A stretch of 34,072 nt of DNA from RBG-16-66-20 sp038040245 (GCA_038040245.1 JBBPIU010000021.1:1-34072); one strand, 5' to 3'; positions 1-8,631 are shown, counted from the stretch's first letter. The notes: a model not told the origin generated them from the sequence alone. Program-made: numbers and translations.

Positions 1-25
1 AAAAAAGCCCGGCAGGGAGCCGGGC
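1..25 (-). terminator. Rho-independent terminator of the fmdB-like gene
   Basis: On the minus strand a 7-bp GC stem (GCCCGGC/GCCGGGC, plus-strand 7-13 and 19-25) with a 5-nt loop is followed by six T. It lies 22 nt after the stop of the zinc-ribbon gene and is a textbook intrinsic terminator for the ssb/fmdB side. Confidence 0.85.
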
Positions 26-47
26 CTGATCGGCGGCCCTTTGCGTA

Positions 48-401
48 TCAGTTGGTGGTGCTGGCGGGTGCTTTCTTTTCCACTTTGGTTTCAGTCTTGG
101 TTTCGGTCTTGGTCTTGGTTTCGGTCTTGGCTTCAGTCTTGGTTTCGGTTTTCGCCTCGGACTTCGATTCCGTCGTGGCGTCGGCCTTCGCTTCAGGCTT
201 GGCGGCGTCCGGTTTCTTGCCGCCCTTGAAATCGCTCGCGTACCAGCCCGATCCCTTCAGCTGGAAGCCGGCCGCCGTCAACTGCTTCTGGTACTTCTTC
301 TTGCCGCACGCCGGGCACTTGGTCAACGGCGCGTCGGACACCTTCAGCAGGTGATCCTCCTGGTGGCCGCAGGCCGAGCAGCGGTATTCGTAGATCGGCA
401 T
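48..401 (-). CDS. FmdB-family zinc ribbon protein with KTET-rich tail
   Basis: A 117-residue protein. The N-terminus MPIYEYRC and two Cys-x2-Cys pairs (C8/C11, C29/C32) form the small zinc ribbon of the FmdB/putative regulatory protein family (about 45 residues), whose molecular role is not established. ATG 401 is chosen because family members begin MPIYEY; an upstream in-frame ATG (437) would add 12 unrelated residues. After about residue 60 the protein becomes a low-complexity tail of Lys, Thr, Glu and Ala with repeated KTET units. The coding DNA there (about 80-160) is a short imperfect tandem repeat, prone to length change. The gene lies 77 nt downstream of ssb on the same strand and may share its transcript; its own terminator follows. 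The family call is firm; the function is unknown. Confidence 0.85.
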   Translation of the reverse strand: MPIYEYRCSACGHQEDHLLKVSDAPLTKCPACGKKKYQKQLTAAGFQLKGSGWYASDFKGGKKPDAAKPEAKADATTESKSEAKTETKTEAKTETKTKTETKTETKVEKKAPASTTN

Positions 402-478
402 GATTTGGTTGGAAGGGCTAAAGCCCTGTGGTCTCAAGTTCCTGAATTGGCTTGGATTATAGCGCCAACGGCCGGTCC

Positions 479-982
479 TCAGAACGGAATGTCATCTTCC
501 ATGTCGTCGAACTTGCCGACCGGCTTCTTGGCGTCGCCGCCAGATTTCGCCGGCGCATCGCCCTTCGGCCCCGCATCGCCACGCGGTTCGCCACGGGCTT
601 CACCTCCTGGTTCTTCCGAGCCCCCGCGGGCCTCGCCCGCTCCTGCTCGCGAGCCGAGCATCTGCATGCGGTCGGCGATGATGTCGGTGCTGTAGCGGTC
701 CTTGCCGGTTTCCTTGTCCTGGTACTTGCGCGTACGCAGCCTGCCCTCGACATAGACCTGCGAGCCCTTTTTCAGGTATTCGCCCGCGATCTCGGCAAGC
801 CGCCCGAAAAACGACACGCGGTGCCACTCGGTGGCTTCCTTCTTCTCGCCGCTCGTTTTGTCTTTCCACGTGTCGGTGGTCGCGACGCTGATATTGGTGA
901 CCGCTTCGCCGCTCGGCAGATAGCGCGTTTCCGGGTCCCGGCCCAGATTGCCCACGATGATCACTTTGTTTACCGAAGCCAT
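479..982 (-). CDS. ssb: Single-stranded DNA-binding protein SSB
   Basis: A 167-residue SSB, close to the usual bacterial length. Residues 1 to about 110 form the OB-fold that binds single-stranded DNA as a tetramer (start MASVNKVIIVGNLGRDPE; the WHRVSFFGRLAEIAGEYLKKG stretch is typical). A Gly/Ala/Glu-rich flexible linker follows, then the acidic tip MEDDIPF that recruits replication and repair partners. A strong Shine-Dalgarno (AGGAGGTG) precedes ATG 982. The gene is divergent from uvrA, the same pairing as in Escherichia coli, so the intergenic region probably drives both DNA-maintenance genes. Identification is secure. Confidence 0.97.
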   Translation of the reverse strand: MASVNKVIIVGNLGRDPETRYLPSGEAVTNISVATTDTWKDKTSGEKKEATEWHRVSFFGRLAEIAGEYLKKGSQVYVEGRLRTRKYQDKETGKDRYSTDIIADRMQMLGSRAGAGEARGGSEEPGGEARGEPRGDAGPKGDAPAKSGGDAKKPVGKFDDMEDDIPF

Positions 983-1166
983 GCTTCACCTCCTCTGGTT
1001 CAAGTCCGCTGTCTTTCGACCAACGCAAAACCCGCATCGGCGTTGACCGGCACTCTGAGATTGCATGAATGAGGTGAGAGCTGCCGGGGAAAGAGGCTAT
1101 ATTAGCAAGTTTACTTTCGGATTCCGGCACTTGCATTCACCCTCGGCGAAAAATCAGGCGAATCAC
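983..1166. promoter_or_regulatory. Divergent ssb/uvrA upstream region
   Basis: This 184-bp space must hold the promoters of ssb (leftward) and uvrA (rightward). A TATATT hexamer at 1098-1103 is a plausible -10 element for uvrA, although no good -35 lies 17 bp upstream. In E. coli this region carries a LexA operator; I looked for a CTGT-N8-ACAG palindrome and found none, so SOS control is not supported by the sequence. Confidence 0.4.
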
Positions 1167-4052
1167 GTGAATCACGCTGCGATCCGCATCCGCGGCGCAC
1201 GCACGCACAACCTCAAGAACCTGAATCTCGAGTTGCCGCGCGAAAAACTGGTGGTGATCACCGGGTTGTCGGGCTCGGGAAAGTCCTCGCTCGCATTCGA
1301 CACGCTCTACGCCGAGGGGCAGCGCCGCTACGTCGAGTCGTTGTCGACGTACGCGCGCCAGTTCCTGGAACTCATGGAAAAGCCCGACGTCGACCTGATC
1401 GAGGGCCTGTCGCCCGCCATCGCCATCGAACAGAAAGCGGCCAGCCACAACCCGCGCTCGACCGTGGGCACGGTCACCGAAATCCACGACTACCTGCGGC
1501 TGCTCTACGCGCGCGTCGGCACGCCCTACTGTCCCGACCACGACATCGCGCTGGAGGCGCAGACGGTGGCGCAGATGGTGGACCAGGTGCTCGCGCTGCC
1601 CGAGGACGCCAAGCTCATGATCCTCGCGCCGGTGGTCGCCGGCCGCAAGGGGGAACAGGCGGAGTTGTTCGACGAACTGCGCGCCCAGGGCTTCACCCGC
1701 GTGCGCGTGGACGGCAAGGTGCATGACCTGGAAAACGCGCCGCGCTTGGCGAAGAACTCGAAGCACACGGTGGAAGTGGTGATCGACCGGCTGCGCGTGA
1801 AGGCGGAGGTCAAGCAGCGCCTTGCCGAATCTTTCGAAACCGCGCTGCGCCATGCCGATGGCCGCGCGCTGGTGGTCGAAACGGACACCAAAAAAGAGCA
1901 CCTGTTCTCCGCGCGCTTCGCCTGCCCTAAGTGCGACTACGCGCTCGCCGAGCTCGAGCCGCGCCTGTTTTCCTTCAACAACCCGATGGGCGCCTGCCCG
2001 CGCTGCGACGGCCTGGGCGCGGTGGAATTCTTCGATCCGCGCCGCGTGGTCGCGCACCCGAACCTGAGCCTCACCAGCGGCGCGATCAAGGGCTGGGACC
2101 GGCGCAACCATTTCTACTACTCGATGCTCACCTCGCTCTCGCGGCATTACGGTTTCGATGTCGAGGCGCCTTGGGAAATGCTGGACGACAAGACCCAGGA
2201 CCTGATCCTGAACGGCTCGGGCAAGGAAAAAATCGCCTTCCACTACATCACCGAGCGCGGCCGCAGCCAGGTGCGCGAGCACGCCTTCGAAGGCGTGCTG
2301 CCGAACATGGAGCGGCGCTACCGCGAGACCGACTCGGTGGTGGTGCGCGAGGAACTCGCCAAATTCCGCAATACGCAGACCTGCATGGAGTGCAGCGGCA
2401 CCCGCTTGCGGCGCGAAGCGCGCCACGTGCGCATCGCCGGGCAGACGCTGCACCAGGTGGCGTGCTGGCCGCTGAAGCAGACGCTGGATTTCTTCCACGC
2501 GCTGAAGCTCGAGGGCTCGCGCGCGCAGATCGCCGCGCGCATCGTGCGCGAGATCGCCAACCGGCTGGAGTTCCTGGTGAACGTCGGCCTCGACTATCTG
2601 GCGCTCGAGCGCTCCGCCGGCTCGCTCTCGGGCGGCGAGGCGCAGCGCATCCGGCTCGCTTCCCAGATCGGCTCGGGACTGACCGGCGTCATGTACGTGC
2701 TGGATGAACCCTCGATCGGCCTGCACCAGCGAGACAACGCGCGCCTGATCGACACCCTTAAGCACCTGAGGGACCTCGGCAACAGCGTGATCGTGGTGGA
2801 GCACGACGAGGAGGCGATCCGCTCGGCGGATTACGTCGTCGACATGGGGCCCGGCGCGGGGCACGCCGGCGGGCGCATCGTCGCCGAGGGCACGCCCGAG
2901 CAGATCATCGCCTCCGCGGACTCGCTGACCGGCAAATACCTCGCCCACACGCTGTCGATCGGCGTGCCGCGGCTGCGCAACCGCCCCGGCCCCAAGCGGC
3001 TCATGGTGCGCGAGGCGAGCGGCAACAACCTGAAGAAGGCGACGCTCGACCTTCCGGTCGGTCTCTTCGTCTGCATCACCGGTGTCTCCGGCTCGGGCAA
3101 GTCCACGCTGATCAACGACACCATGTACGCGGCGATCGCGCGCCACCTGTATGGATCGGTCGCCGAACCGGCGCCGCACGAATCCATTTCGGGACTGGAG
3201 CATTTCGACAAGGTGGTGAGCGTCGACCAGAGCCCGATCGGCCGCACGCCGCGCTCGAACCCGGCCACCTATACGGGTCTCTTCACGCCGATCCGCGAAC
3301 TGTTCGCCGGCGTGCCGGAAGCGCGCACGCGCGGCTATGACCCCGGGCGCTTCTCGTTCAACGTCAAGGGCGGCCGCTGTGAAGCCTGCCAGGGCGACGG
3401 CGTGACGCGCGTCGCGATGCATTTCCTGCCCGACATCTACGTTGCCTGCGACGTCTGCCACGGCAAGCGCTACAACCGCGAGACCCTCGAGATCAAGTAC
3501 AAGGGGCGCAACATCCACGAAGTGCTGCACTTCAACGTGGTCGAGGCGGTGGAATTCTTTTCCGCCGTGCCCGCGATCGCGCGCAAGCTGGCAACCCTCT
3601 CCGACGTCGGCCTGGGCTACATCCAGCTCGGGCAGAGCGCGGTCACGCTCTCGGGGGGCGAAGCGCAGCGCGTCAAGCTGTCGCTGGAGCTTTCCAAGCG
3701 CGACACCGGCCGCACGCTGTACATACTGGATGAGCCCACCACCGGCCTGCATTTCCACGACATCGGGCTGCTGCTGCACGTGCTGCACCGGCTGCGTGAT
3801 GCAGGAAACACGGTGGTCGTCATCGAGCACAACCTCGATGTCATCAAAACCGCCGACTGGGTCATCGATCTCGGTCCGGAGGGCGGCGACGGCGGCGGGC
3901 GCATCGTCGCCGCCGGCACGCCGGAGCAGGTCGCAGACAGCGCGAACAGCCATACCGGGCGATACCTCAAGCGCGTGTTGCCAAACACGAAGGAAGAAAA
4001 GGGGGTCAGAGCAACATTTCCCCGCACCGCCAGCAAAACGGCCAGCGGCTGA
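1167..4052 (+). CDS. uvrA: Excinuclease ABC subunit A (UvrA)
   Basis: UvrA is the damage-recognition ATPase of nucleotide excision repair. With GTG 1167 the protein has 961 residues. Homology to E. coli UvrA begins five codons later (IRIRGARTHNLKN), so the upstream ATG at 1065 would add a non-homologous leader; the start is not certain. Walker A motifs are GLSGSGKS (about residue 33) and GVSGSGKS (about 639). Both LSGGEAQR signatures and both Walker B regions (VLDEPSIGL, ILDEPTTGL) are present, as are the zinc-binding cysteine pairs (CPKC/CPRC and CEAC/CDVC). Homology ends near HTGRYLKRVLP. The last roughly 20 codons and the TGA come from an inverted-repeat element, so the native C-terminus has been replaced by an extension. 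The catalytic protein appears intact. Confidence 0.97.
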   Translation: MNHAAIRIRGARTHNLKNLNLELPREKLVVITGLSGSGKSSLAFDTLYAEGQRRYVESLSTYARQFLELMEKPDVDLIEGLSPAIAIEQKAASHNPRSTVGTVTEIHDYLRLLYARVGTPYCPDHDIALEAQTVAQMVDQVLALPEDAKLMILAPVVAGRKGEQAELFDELRAQGFTRVRVDGKVHDLENAPRLAKNSKHTVEVVIDRLRVKAEVKQRLAESFETALRHADGRALVVETDTKKEHLFSARFACPKCDYALAELEPRLFSFNNPMGACPRCDGLGAVEFFDPRRVVAHPNLSLTSGAIKGWDRRNHFYYSMLTSLSRHYGFDVEAPWEMLDDKTQDLILNGSGKEKIAFHYITERGRSQVREHAFEGVLPNMERRYRETDSVVVREELAKFRNTQTCMECSGTRLRREARHVRIAGQTLHQVACWPLKQTLDFFHALKLEGSRAQIAARIVREIANRLEFLVNVGLDYLALERSAGSLSGGEAQRIRLASQIGSGLTGVMYVLDEPSIGLHQRDNARLIDTLKHLRDLGNSVIVVEHDEEAIRSADYVVDMGPGAGHAGGRIVAEGTPEQIIASADSLTGKYLAHTLSIGVPRLRNRPGPKRLMVREASGNNLKKATLDLPVGLFVCITGVSGSGKSTLINDTMYAAIARHLYGSVAEPAPHESISGLEHFDKVVSVDQSPIGRTPRSNPATYTGLFTPIRELFAGVPEARTRGYDPGRFSFNVKGGRCEACQGDGVTRVAMHFLPDIYVACDVCHGKRYNRETLEIKYKGRNIHEVLHFNVVEAVEFFSAVPAIARKLATLSDVGLGYIQLGQSAVTLSGGEAQRVKLSLELSKRDTGRTLYILDEPTTGLHFHDIGLLLHVLHRLRDAGNTVVVIEHNLDVIKTADWVIDLGPEGGDGGGRIVAAGTPEQVADSANSHTGRYLKRVLPNTKEEKGVRATFPRTASKTASG

Positions 4053-4082
4053 CCGGAAATGTTGCTCTGACCCCCTTTTCTT
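3994..4082. repeat. Perfect 28-bp inverted repeat (REP/MITE-like) at the uvrA 3' end
   Basis: The arms 3994-4021 and 4055-4082 are exact reverse complements (28 bp), separated by a 33-nt loop. The arm core is GGGGGTCAGAGCAACATTTC. The left arm and most of the loop are read as the C-terminus of uvrA, whose TGA lies at 4050-4052. The right arm ends CCCCCTTTTCTT, and because the arms are identical the same T-rich end occurs on the other strand. The structure could therefore terminate both converging transcripts. I recall similar GGGGTCAGAG palindromes as dispersed elements linked to REP-associated transposases; that comparison is from memory. Confidence 0.8.
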
Positions 4083-4163
4083 GCTACCGCGGAAGGCAGG
4101 ATCGAAGACGCCGCGGGCAAGCTCTACGCCCACGGCACCACCACCTGCCTCATCCTCGGCTGA
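4083..4163 (+). pseudogene. 3' remnant of a PaaI-type hotdog thioesterase
   Basis: The frame starting GCT 4083 reads 26 codons ending GKLYAHGTTTCLILG and TGA (4161-4163). The pattern of a short strand, an AAGKLYAHGT turn and a final CLIL strand is what the C-terminal end of PaaI/YbgC-like acyl-CoA thioesterases looks like. No start codon or upstream part exists, because the frame begins exactly where the inverted repeat ends. The scrap overlaps the 3' end of the convergent ABC transporter by 14 bp. The best reading is a thioesterase gene that lost its 5' part when the element arrived or rearranged. The family call rests on a short match. Confidence 0.55.
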
Positions 4164-5850
4164 GGTCCTGCCAGGCAAGGCGGCGCGGATGGAACTCCGC
4201 GAGGCCTTCGCGGTGGCCGATCGAGACCAGCGTGGTGCCGGGCAGCTTCTCCTTCAGCAGCCGGTAGAGCGCCGCCTGCGCGTCGTCGGGCAGCGCCGCG
4301 GTCGGCTCGTCCATGAACAGCCAGTCGGGGCGGTTGAGCAATGCGCGCGCGATGGCGAGCCGCTGCTGCTCGCCGCCGGAGAGCAACTGCGCCCAGTTCT
4401 CTTCGCGCGCCAGGCCGAAAGACTGCGCTCCCTCAAGATGCCCCAGGCCGACGGCGGCTAGCGTCTCGCTCACCGCCGCGTCGGAGATTCCCGCTTCATC
4501 CGCCGGGTAGCAGACCGCGTACTTCAGCGACCCGATCGGCAGATAGGGCTTCTGCGGCAGGAAAAGCAGCTTCGCTCCCTTGGGCAACGCGATCTTGCCC
4601 TTCCAGTAGGGCCAGATGCCCGCGATGGCGCGAAACAGCGTGCTCTTTCCCGCGCCCGACGGGCCGCTGACCAGCACCGATTCGCCCTGCTTCAGCGCGA
4701 GGGTGGCACCCGAGAGCAGCGTCTTGCCCTGGGGCAGATCCAGTTCCAGCCGGTCGAGCGACAAAACCTTCTCTTCGCCCTCCACCCGCTCGCCGTCGAG
4801 CCGGTCGGCGTCCCCGCGAGCGCGCTCCAGTGCTTCGGTGAATCCGATCAGCCGGTCCACGGTCGCCTTCCAGTTGGCGAAACTTGGATACGCGGTAATG
4901 AACCAGGACAGCGCGCCCTGCACCTGGCCGAAGGCCGAAGCAATCTGGAAAATGCCGCCGAGCGGCATGGCGCCGGAGAAGAAGCGCGGCGCGGCAACGA
5001 AGAACGGAAAGATGATCGCAACCTGAGCATAGAATATCGTGAACCAGTTCAACTGCTTCTGCTTCAGCATCTTGGCCCACCAGATGGAAATTACGCCAGC
5101 AAAGCGCGCACGGAAATTCGCGAATTCCCCGGCTTCGCCGCGGTACAGCGCCACGCCCTCGGCGTTCTCGCGCAGCCGCACCAGCGCGAAGCGGAAGTTC
5201 GCTTCCTGGCGCTGCTGGTCAAAATTGATACCAATCAGGGGACGGCCGATGAGGTGCGTGAGCCACGTACCTGCCACGGCGTAGAGCGCCGCGACCCAGA
5301 CCATATAGCCCTGGATCGTGAAGCCGCCGATCGTGATCGGCCCTGAGATGACCCAGAGAATTCCAATAAACGACACCAGTGTCACGACAGCCGAGAGCAG
5401 CCCGAGCGAAAGCGAAAGCGTCAGATCAACGAACGCGTTCAGATCGTCAGCGATCCGCTGGTCGGGGTTGTCGGTGCCCTTGTCGAGCAGCTGCAGGCGG
5501 TAGTAGGCGCGGTCCTTCAGCCAGTCCGCGAGAAAGCGGTCGGTCAACCAGGCGCGCCACTCGATCAACAGCATCTGCTGGAAGTACTGCTTGTAGACCC
5601 CTGTGATGATGTAGATCACCGCTAGCAGCGTGAAAGTGCCGAGCTGGCGGTAGAACTCCGCCTGGTCGCGCGATTCGAAGGTATTGTAGAAATCGCGGTT
5701 CCAGGTATTGAACTGCACCTCCAGCCACACCAGCATCAGCGCGAGGCCGACCACCGTGGCGAGCAGCACCAGGCCGGTGCGACGCTTTTCGGACACCCAA
5801 TAGGGCCGGGTCAGCGCCCACAGGGCCGCGAAGAATCGTTTCTTTTGCAT
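4150..5850 (-). CDS. ABC transporter, fused permease/ATPase, SbmA/BacA-YddA type
   Basis: A 566-residue half-transporter with membrane and ATPase parts in one chain. Residues 1 to about 330 carry several hydrophobic helices with the family pattern WNRDFYNTFESRD and a DNPDQRIADDLN segment, as in the ABC_membrane_2/SbmA-BacA group. Residues about 360-560 are the nucleotide-binding domain: Walker A GPSGAGKST (about 396), signature LSGGEQQR and Walker B WLFMDEPTAAL. Homodimers of this family move peptides or cobalamin-like compounds across the inner membrane, but substrate cannot be read from sequence. ATG 5850 has a GAGGT Shine-Dalgarno. The gene is divergent from the alpha/beta hydrolase and its 3' end meets the uvrA repeat. 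Confidence 0.9.
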   Translation of the reverse strand: MQKKRFFAALWALTRPYWVSEKRRTGLVLLATVVGLALMLVWLEVQFNTWNRDFYNTFESRDQAEFYRQLGTFTLLAVIYIITGVYKQYFQQMLLIEWRAWLTDRFLADWLKDRAYYRLQLLDKGTDNPDQRIADDLNAFVDLTLSLSLGLLSAVVTLVSFIGILWVISGPITIGGFTIQGYMVWVAALYAVAGTWLTHLIGRPLIGINFDQQRQEANFRFALVRLRENAEGVALYRGEAGEFANFRARFAGVISIWWAKMLKQKQLNWFTIFYAQVAIIFPFFVAAPRFFSGAMPLGGIFQIASAFGQVQGALSWFITAYPSFANWKATVDRLIGFTEALERARGDADRLDGERVEGEEKVLSLDRLELDLPQGKTLLSGATLALKQGESVLVSGPSGAGKSTLFRAIAGIWPYWKGKIALPKGAKLLFLPQKPYLPIGSLKYAVCYPADEAGISDAAVSETLAAVGLGHLEGAQSFGLAREENWAQLLSGGEQQRLAIARALLNRPDWLFMDEPTAALPDDAQAALYRLLKEKLPGTTLVSIGHREGLAEFHPRRLAWQDLSRG

Positions 5851-5925
5851 GGAGTTACCTCAGGAGGATTCGCTTCCTACTGCGGGCAGTTTACAGAACG
5901 CCCGCGGCAGGGCCAGAATGGCCTC

Positions 5926-6600
5926 ATGCAGCAGGTCTATCGTTTCGGGCCCGCCCCGAAGCAACCCGCCCGCCACCTCTTCGTCTTCCTGCACGCGAGC
6001 GGCGCCGATGCGCGCTCGATGATCCCCGCGGCCTTCAAATACCAGGGGCGCTTCCCGAGCGCAGCACTGGTGGTGCCGAGCGGTTTCGCCCGTTATCGGA
6101 GCGAAACGCGCAGCGAAACCGGCGGCCAGCAATGGTTCTCGACCAAGGACCTGACCGACGACAACCGCATGGACCGCGTCTCGGCCATCCTGCCGCGCAT
6201 CGAGCAGCTGGTGCGGCGCGAGCAGACCAACCACCGCGTGCAGCGTGAACACACCGTGCTGATCGGCTATTCGCAGGGCGGCACCGTGGCGCTGGAAGCC
6301 GTCAAGGCGATGCCCGGACTCGCCGCTGCCGTGGTCGCCTACTCCGCGCGCTTCGCCCGCCTGCCGCAAGCGGGCACGCGCATGGATTCGCGCATCCACC
6401 TCATCCACGGCGAATACGACTCCGTCGTCTCCCGTGTCTACGCCGAGCGCGCCGCACGCGCCCTCTCAGGCCTGCACGTGCCCGTGACCCTCGACATTAT
6501 CGAAGACCTCGGCCACGCTCTCACCCACGAGGCCATCTGCCGCGGCTCGCTCAGACTCCTGCAGGGCATCTATGAGCGCCGCCGCGCGACGCTGCACTGA
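5926..6600 (+). CDS. Alpha/beta hydrolase (phospholipase/carboxylesterase type)
   Basis: A 224-residue cytosolic esterase-like protein. An early strand and oxyanion region (LFVFLHASGADARSM) is followed by the nucleophile elbow GYSQGG with Ser116, then probable acid Asp165 in HGEYDSV and His197 in DLGHALTHE, giving a complete triad. Length and order match the carboxylesterase/YpfH group, which hydrolyses short acyl esters; the natural substrate is unknown. ATG 5926 is chosen because the fold starts directly after it. An earlier in-frame ATG (5845) would overlap the start of the divergent ABC transporter gene and add non-conserved residues. The stop is 6 bp from the convergent acetoacetyl-CoA synthetase stop. 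Confidence 0.85.
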   Translation: MQQVYRFGPAPKQPARHLFVFLHASGADARSMIPAAFKYQGRFPSAALVVPSGFARYRSETRSETGGQQWFSTKDLTDDNRMDRVSAILPRIEQLVRREQTNHRVQREHTVLIGYSQGGTVALEAVKAMPGLAAAVVAYSARFARLPQAGTRMDSRIHLIHGEYDSVVSRVYAERAARALSGLHVPVTLDIIEDLGHALTHEAICRGSLRLLQGIYERRRATLH

Positions 6601-6606
6601 CCGCCG

Positions 6607-8631
6607 CTAAGCGGCAAGTGCGGGAATGTTCTTGAAGAGTTCCAGCGCTTCCGGATTGACGAGCGCGTCGGTGTTGCCGACGGGCATGCCGTGCACCACG
6701 GACTTCACCGCGAGTTCGACCACCTTGCCGTTCTTGGTACGCGGGATATCGGGCACCTGAATTATCTTCGCCGGCACGTGACGCGGGGTGGTGTTGTCGC
6801 GAATTCGCACCTTGATACGTTCAATTAAAGATTCATTGAGAGTAAAACCCGGGCGCAGGCGCACGAAGAGGACGACGCGCGTGTCGGTGGGCTTGTCGGG
6901 CGGCCAGAGCTGGCCGATGGCGACCGATTCTTCGACTTCGTCGATCTTCTCGACCTGGCGGTAGATTTCCGCGGTGCCGATACGCACGCCGCCAGGGTTG
7001 AGGGTCGCGTCCGATCTTCCGTAGACGATCATGGTGCCGCGCTCGGTGAGCTCGCACCAGTCGCCTTGGGTCCAGACGTTCGGGTATTTGTCGTAGTAGG
7101 CGGCGCGGTACTTTTCGCCGCCGCGGTCGTTCCAGAAACCGAGCGGCATCGAGGGAACCGGCTTGGTGCAGACCAGCTCGCCTTTCTGGCCGACGACGGA
7201 TTTGCCTGCCTCGTCGTACACCTCGACCGCCATGCCCAGCGACCTACACTGCAGCTCGCCGCGGTAGACCGGCAGGATCGGATTGGCGTCGGCGAAAGCC
7301 GCCATGATGTCGGTGCCGCCCGAGATGGAGGCGAGGCACACGTCTTTCTTAACCTTCGAGTAGACGTAGTCGTAGCTCTCGGCCACCAGCGGCGAGCCGG
7401 TGGAGAGGATCATGCGCAACTCCGGCAGCTGGTGCGTCTCGATGGGCGCCAGGCCGCGCTTTTCCAGCGAGTCGATGTACTTCGCCGAGGTGCCGAAGTG
7501 GCTGAAGCGCTCCTCTTGCGCGTAATCGAAGAGGATTTCGCCGCCGCGCTCGAAGGGCGAGCCGTCGTAGAGCATCACCGTGGCTTCGGCGCACAGCGCG
7601 TGGAAAAGCATGTTCCACACCACCCAGTTGGTGGTGCAGAAATAGAACATCCGGTCCCCCGGGCGCACGTCGAACTGCAGCTTGAGGGTCTTCAGGCCCT
7701 GCAGCAGCGCGCCGCCGACGCCATGCACGATGCACTTGGGCGTGCCGGTGGTGCCCGAGCTGAACAGGATGTAGGCCGGGTGGTCGAACGGCAGCTGCGC
7801 GTACTTGATCTCGGCCGGCGAAAAGCGCCGCAGCCATTCGTCCAGCAGCACGGCTTTCGGGATCTCGGAGACATCGGCAAGGTCCCGCTTGGGCCGCAGC
7901 TGCGGCACCACCACGATTTTGCGCAGGCTTGGCAGCCCTTCGGCGATCTCGGCGACGCGCTCCAGCACGTCGTATTCGCGGCCGGCGTAACGATAACCGT
8001 CGGCGACGAACAGGATCTTCGGCTCGATCTGGCCGAAGCGGTCCAGCACGCCGCTGGTGCCGAAGTCCGGCGAGCAGGACGACCACACGATGCCGTCCGA
8101 CAGCGCGGCCAGCGCGAGCATCCCGGTCTCGGGGATGTTGGGGATGAAGGCGGCCGCGCGGTCGCCCGGGCGCAGGCCCAGCGCGGCCAGCGCCTGCTGG
8201 GCGCGCGACACGTCGCTCGTGAGGCTCGAATAGCTGACGCGCCGCTGGAAGCCGCGCTCGTCCCAGAACACGAAGGCATCGCCCTGGTCGCCGCGCCTGA
8301 GCAGGTTCTCGGCGAAATTGAGGCGCGCGTCGGGAAACCATTTCGCGCCCGGCATCTTGACGCCGTCCACCAGCACGCTGGCGCCTTTTTTCGAGGCGAT
8401 CACGCCGCAAAAATCCCAGACCTCGCTCCAGAACGCCTCCGGGTTGTCCACCGTCCACTGGTAGAAGTCCGCGTAGGTGTGCTGCTCGAGGTGGTACTTG
8501 CGCACGATGTGGCGCGCGAACTGCGTCATCTGCGCGCTCTCGACGGCCTGCTCGGAGGGCGACCAGATCGGCGCGATCGGCGCGATCGGCGCGATCGCGG
8601 GGGCGCGCCGGGGGGACTTGGTTTTTTTCAT
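6607..8631 (-). CDS. Acetoacetyl-CoA synthetase (acetoacetate-CoA ligase)
   Basis: A 674-residue member of the acyl-adenylate-forming family that activates acetoacetate to acetoacetyl-CoA with ATP (EC 6.2.1.16), feeding ketone-body carbon into PHB or central metabolism. Visible features are the AMP-binding loop YILFSSGTTGTPK (about residues 285-297), GRSDATLNPGGVRIGTAE, and the C-terminal lysine motif RTKNGKVVELAVK. The N-terminal ACAS-type lead with FCGVIASKKG fits the acetoacetate subgroup rather than acetyl-CoA synthetases. ATG 8631 gives MKKTKSPRR; the frame is open upstream to 8655. The N-terminus holds an API tripeptide repeat encoded by tandem 9-mers. A codon-use patch near 6815-6850 is AT-rich. 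A 13-bp palindrome spans the stop (6603-6615) but has no T-run. Confidence 0.93.
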   Translation of the reverse strand: MKKTKSPRRAPAIAPIAPIAPIWSPSEQAVESAQMTQFARHIVRKYHLEQHTYADFYQWTVDNPEAFWSEVWDFCGVIASKKGASVLVDGVKMPGAKWFPDARLNFAENLLRRGDQGDAFVFWDERGFQRRVSYSSLTSDVSRAQQALAALGLRPGDRAAAFIPNIPETGMLALAALSDGIVWSSCSPDFGTSGVLDRFGQIEPKILFVADGYRYAGREYDVLERVAEIAEGLPSLRKIVVVPQLRPKRDLADVSEIPKAVLLDEWLRRFSPAEIKYAQLPFDHPAYILFSSGTTGTPKCIVHGVGGALLQGLKTLKLQFDVRPGDRMFYFCTTNWVVWNMLFHALCAEATVMLYDGSPFERGGEILFDYAQEERFSHFGTSAKYIDSLEKRGLAPIETHQLPELRMILSTGSPLVAESYDYVYSKVKKDVCLASISGGTDIMAAFADANPILPVYRGELQCRSLGMAVEVYDEAGKSVVGQKGELVCTKPVPSMPLGFWNDRGGEKYRAAYYDKYPNVWTQGDWCELTERGTMIVYGRSDATLNPGGVRIGTAEIYRQVEKIDEVEESVAIGQLWPPDKPTDTRVVLFVRLRPGFTLNESLIERIKVRIRDNTTPRHVPAKIIQVPDIPRTKNGKVVELAVKSVVHGMPVGNTDALVNPEALELFKNIPALAA
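8566..8592. repeat. Three tandem 9-bp repeats in the acetoacetyl-CoA synthetase gene
   Basis: GATCGGCGC occurs three times in a row plus a partial fourth copy, encoding API-API-API near the N-terminus. The unit length of 9 keeps the frame, so slippage would only add or remove three residues in a non-catalytic leader. Confidence 0.8.

Noticed and set aside
80..160. CRISPR-like repeats
   Set aside because: The repeated units are contiguous coding repeats of the FmdB tail, without unique spacers.
983..1166. Possible LexA (SOS) operator before uvrA/ssb
   Set aside because: Only CTGTCTTTCGACCAAC resembles half a site; no CTGT-N8-ACAG palindrome is present.
1137..4178. Open frame of about 1000 codons on the strand opposite uvrA
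   Set aside because: It is antisense to a full UvrA with all motifs, and its translation is compositionally odd (His/Arg/Asp-rich). Long antisense frames are common in GC-rich genes.
6603..6615. Terminator between the alpha/beta hydrolase and acetoacetyl-CoA synthetase genes
   Set aside because: GCCGCT-A-AGCGGC is a palindrome but has no U-tract and a 1-nt loop.
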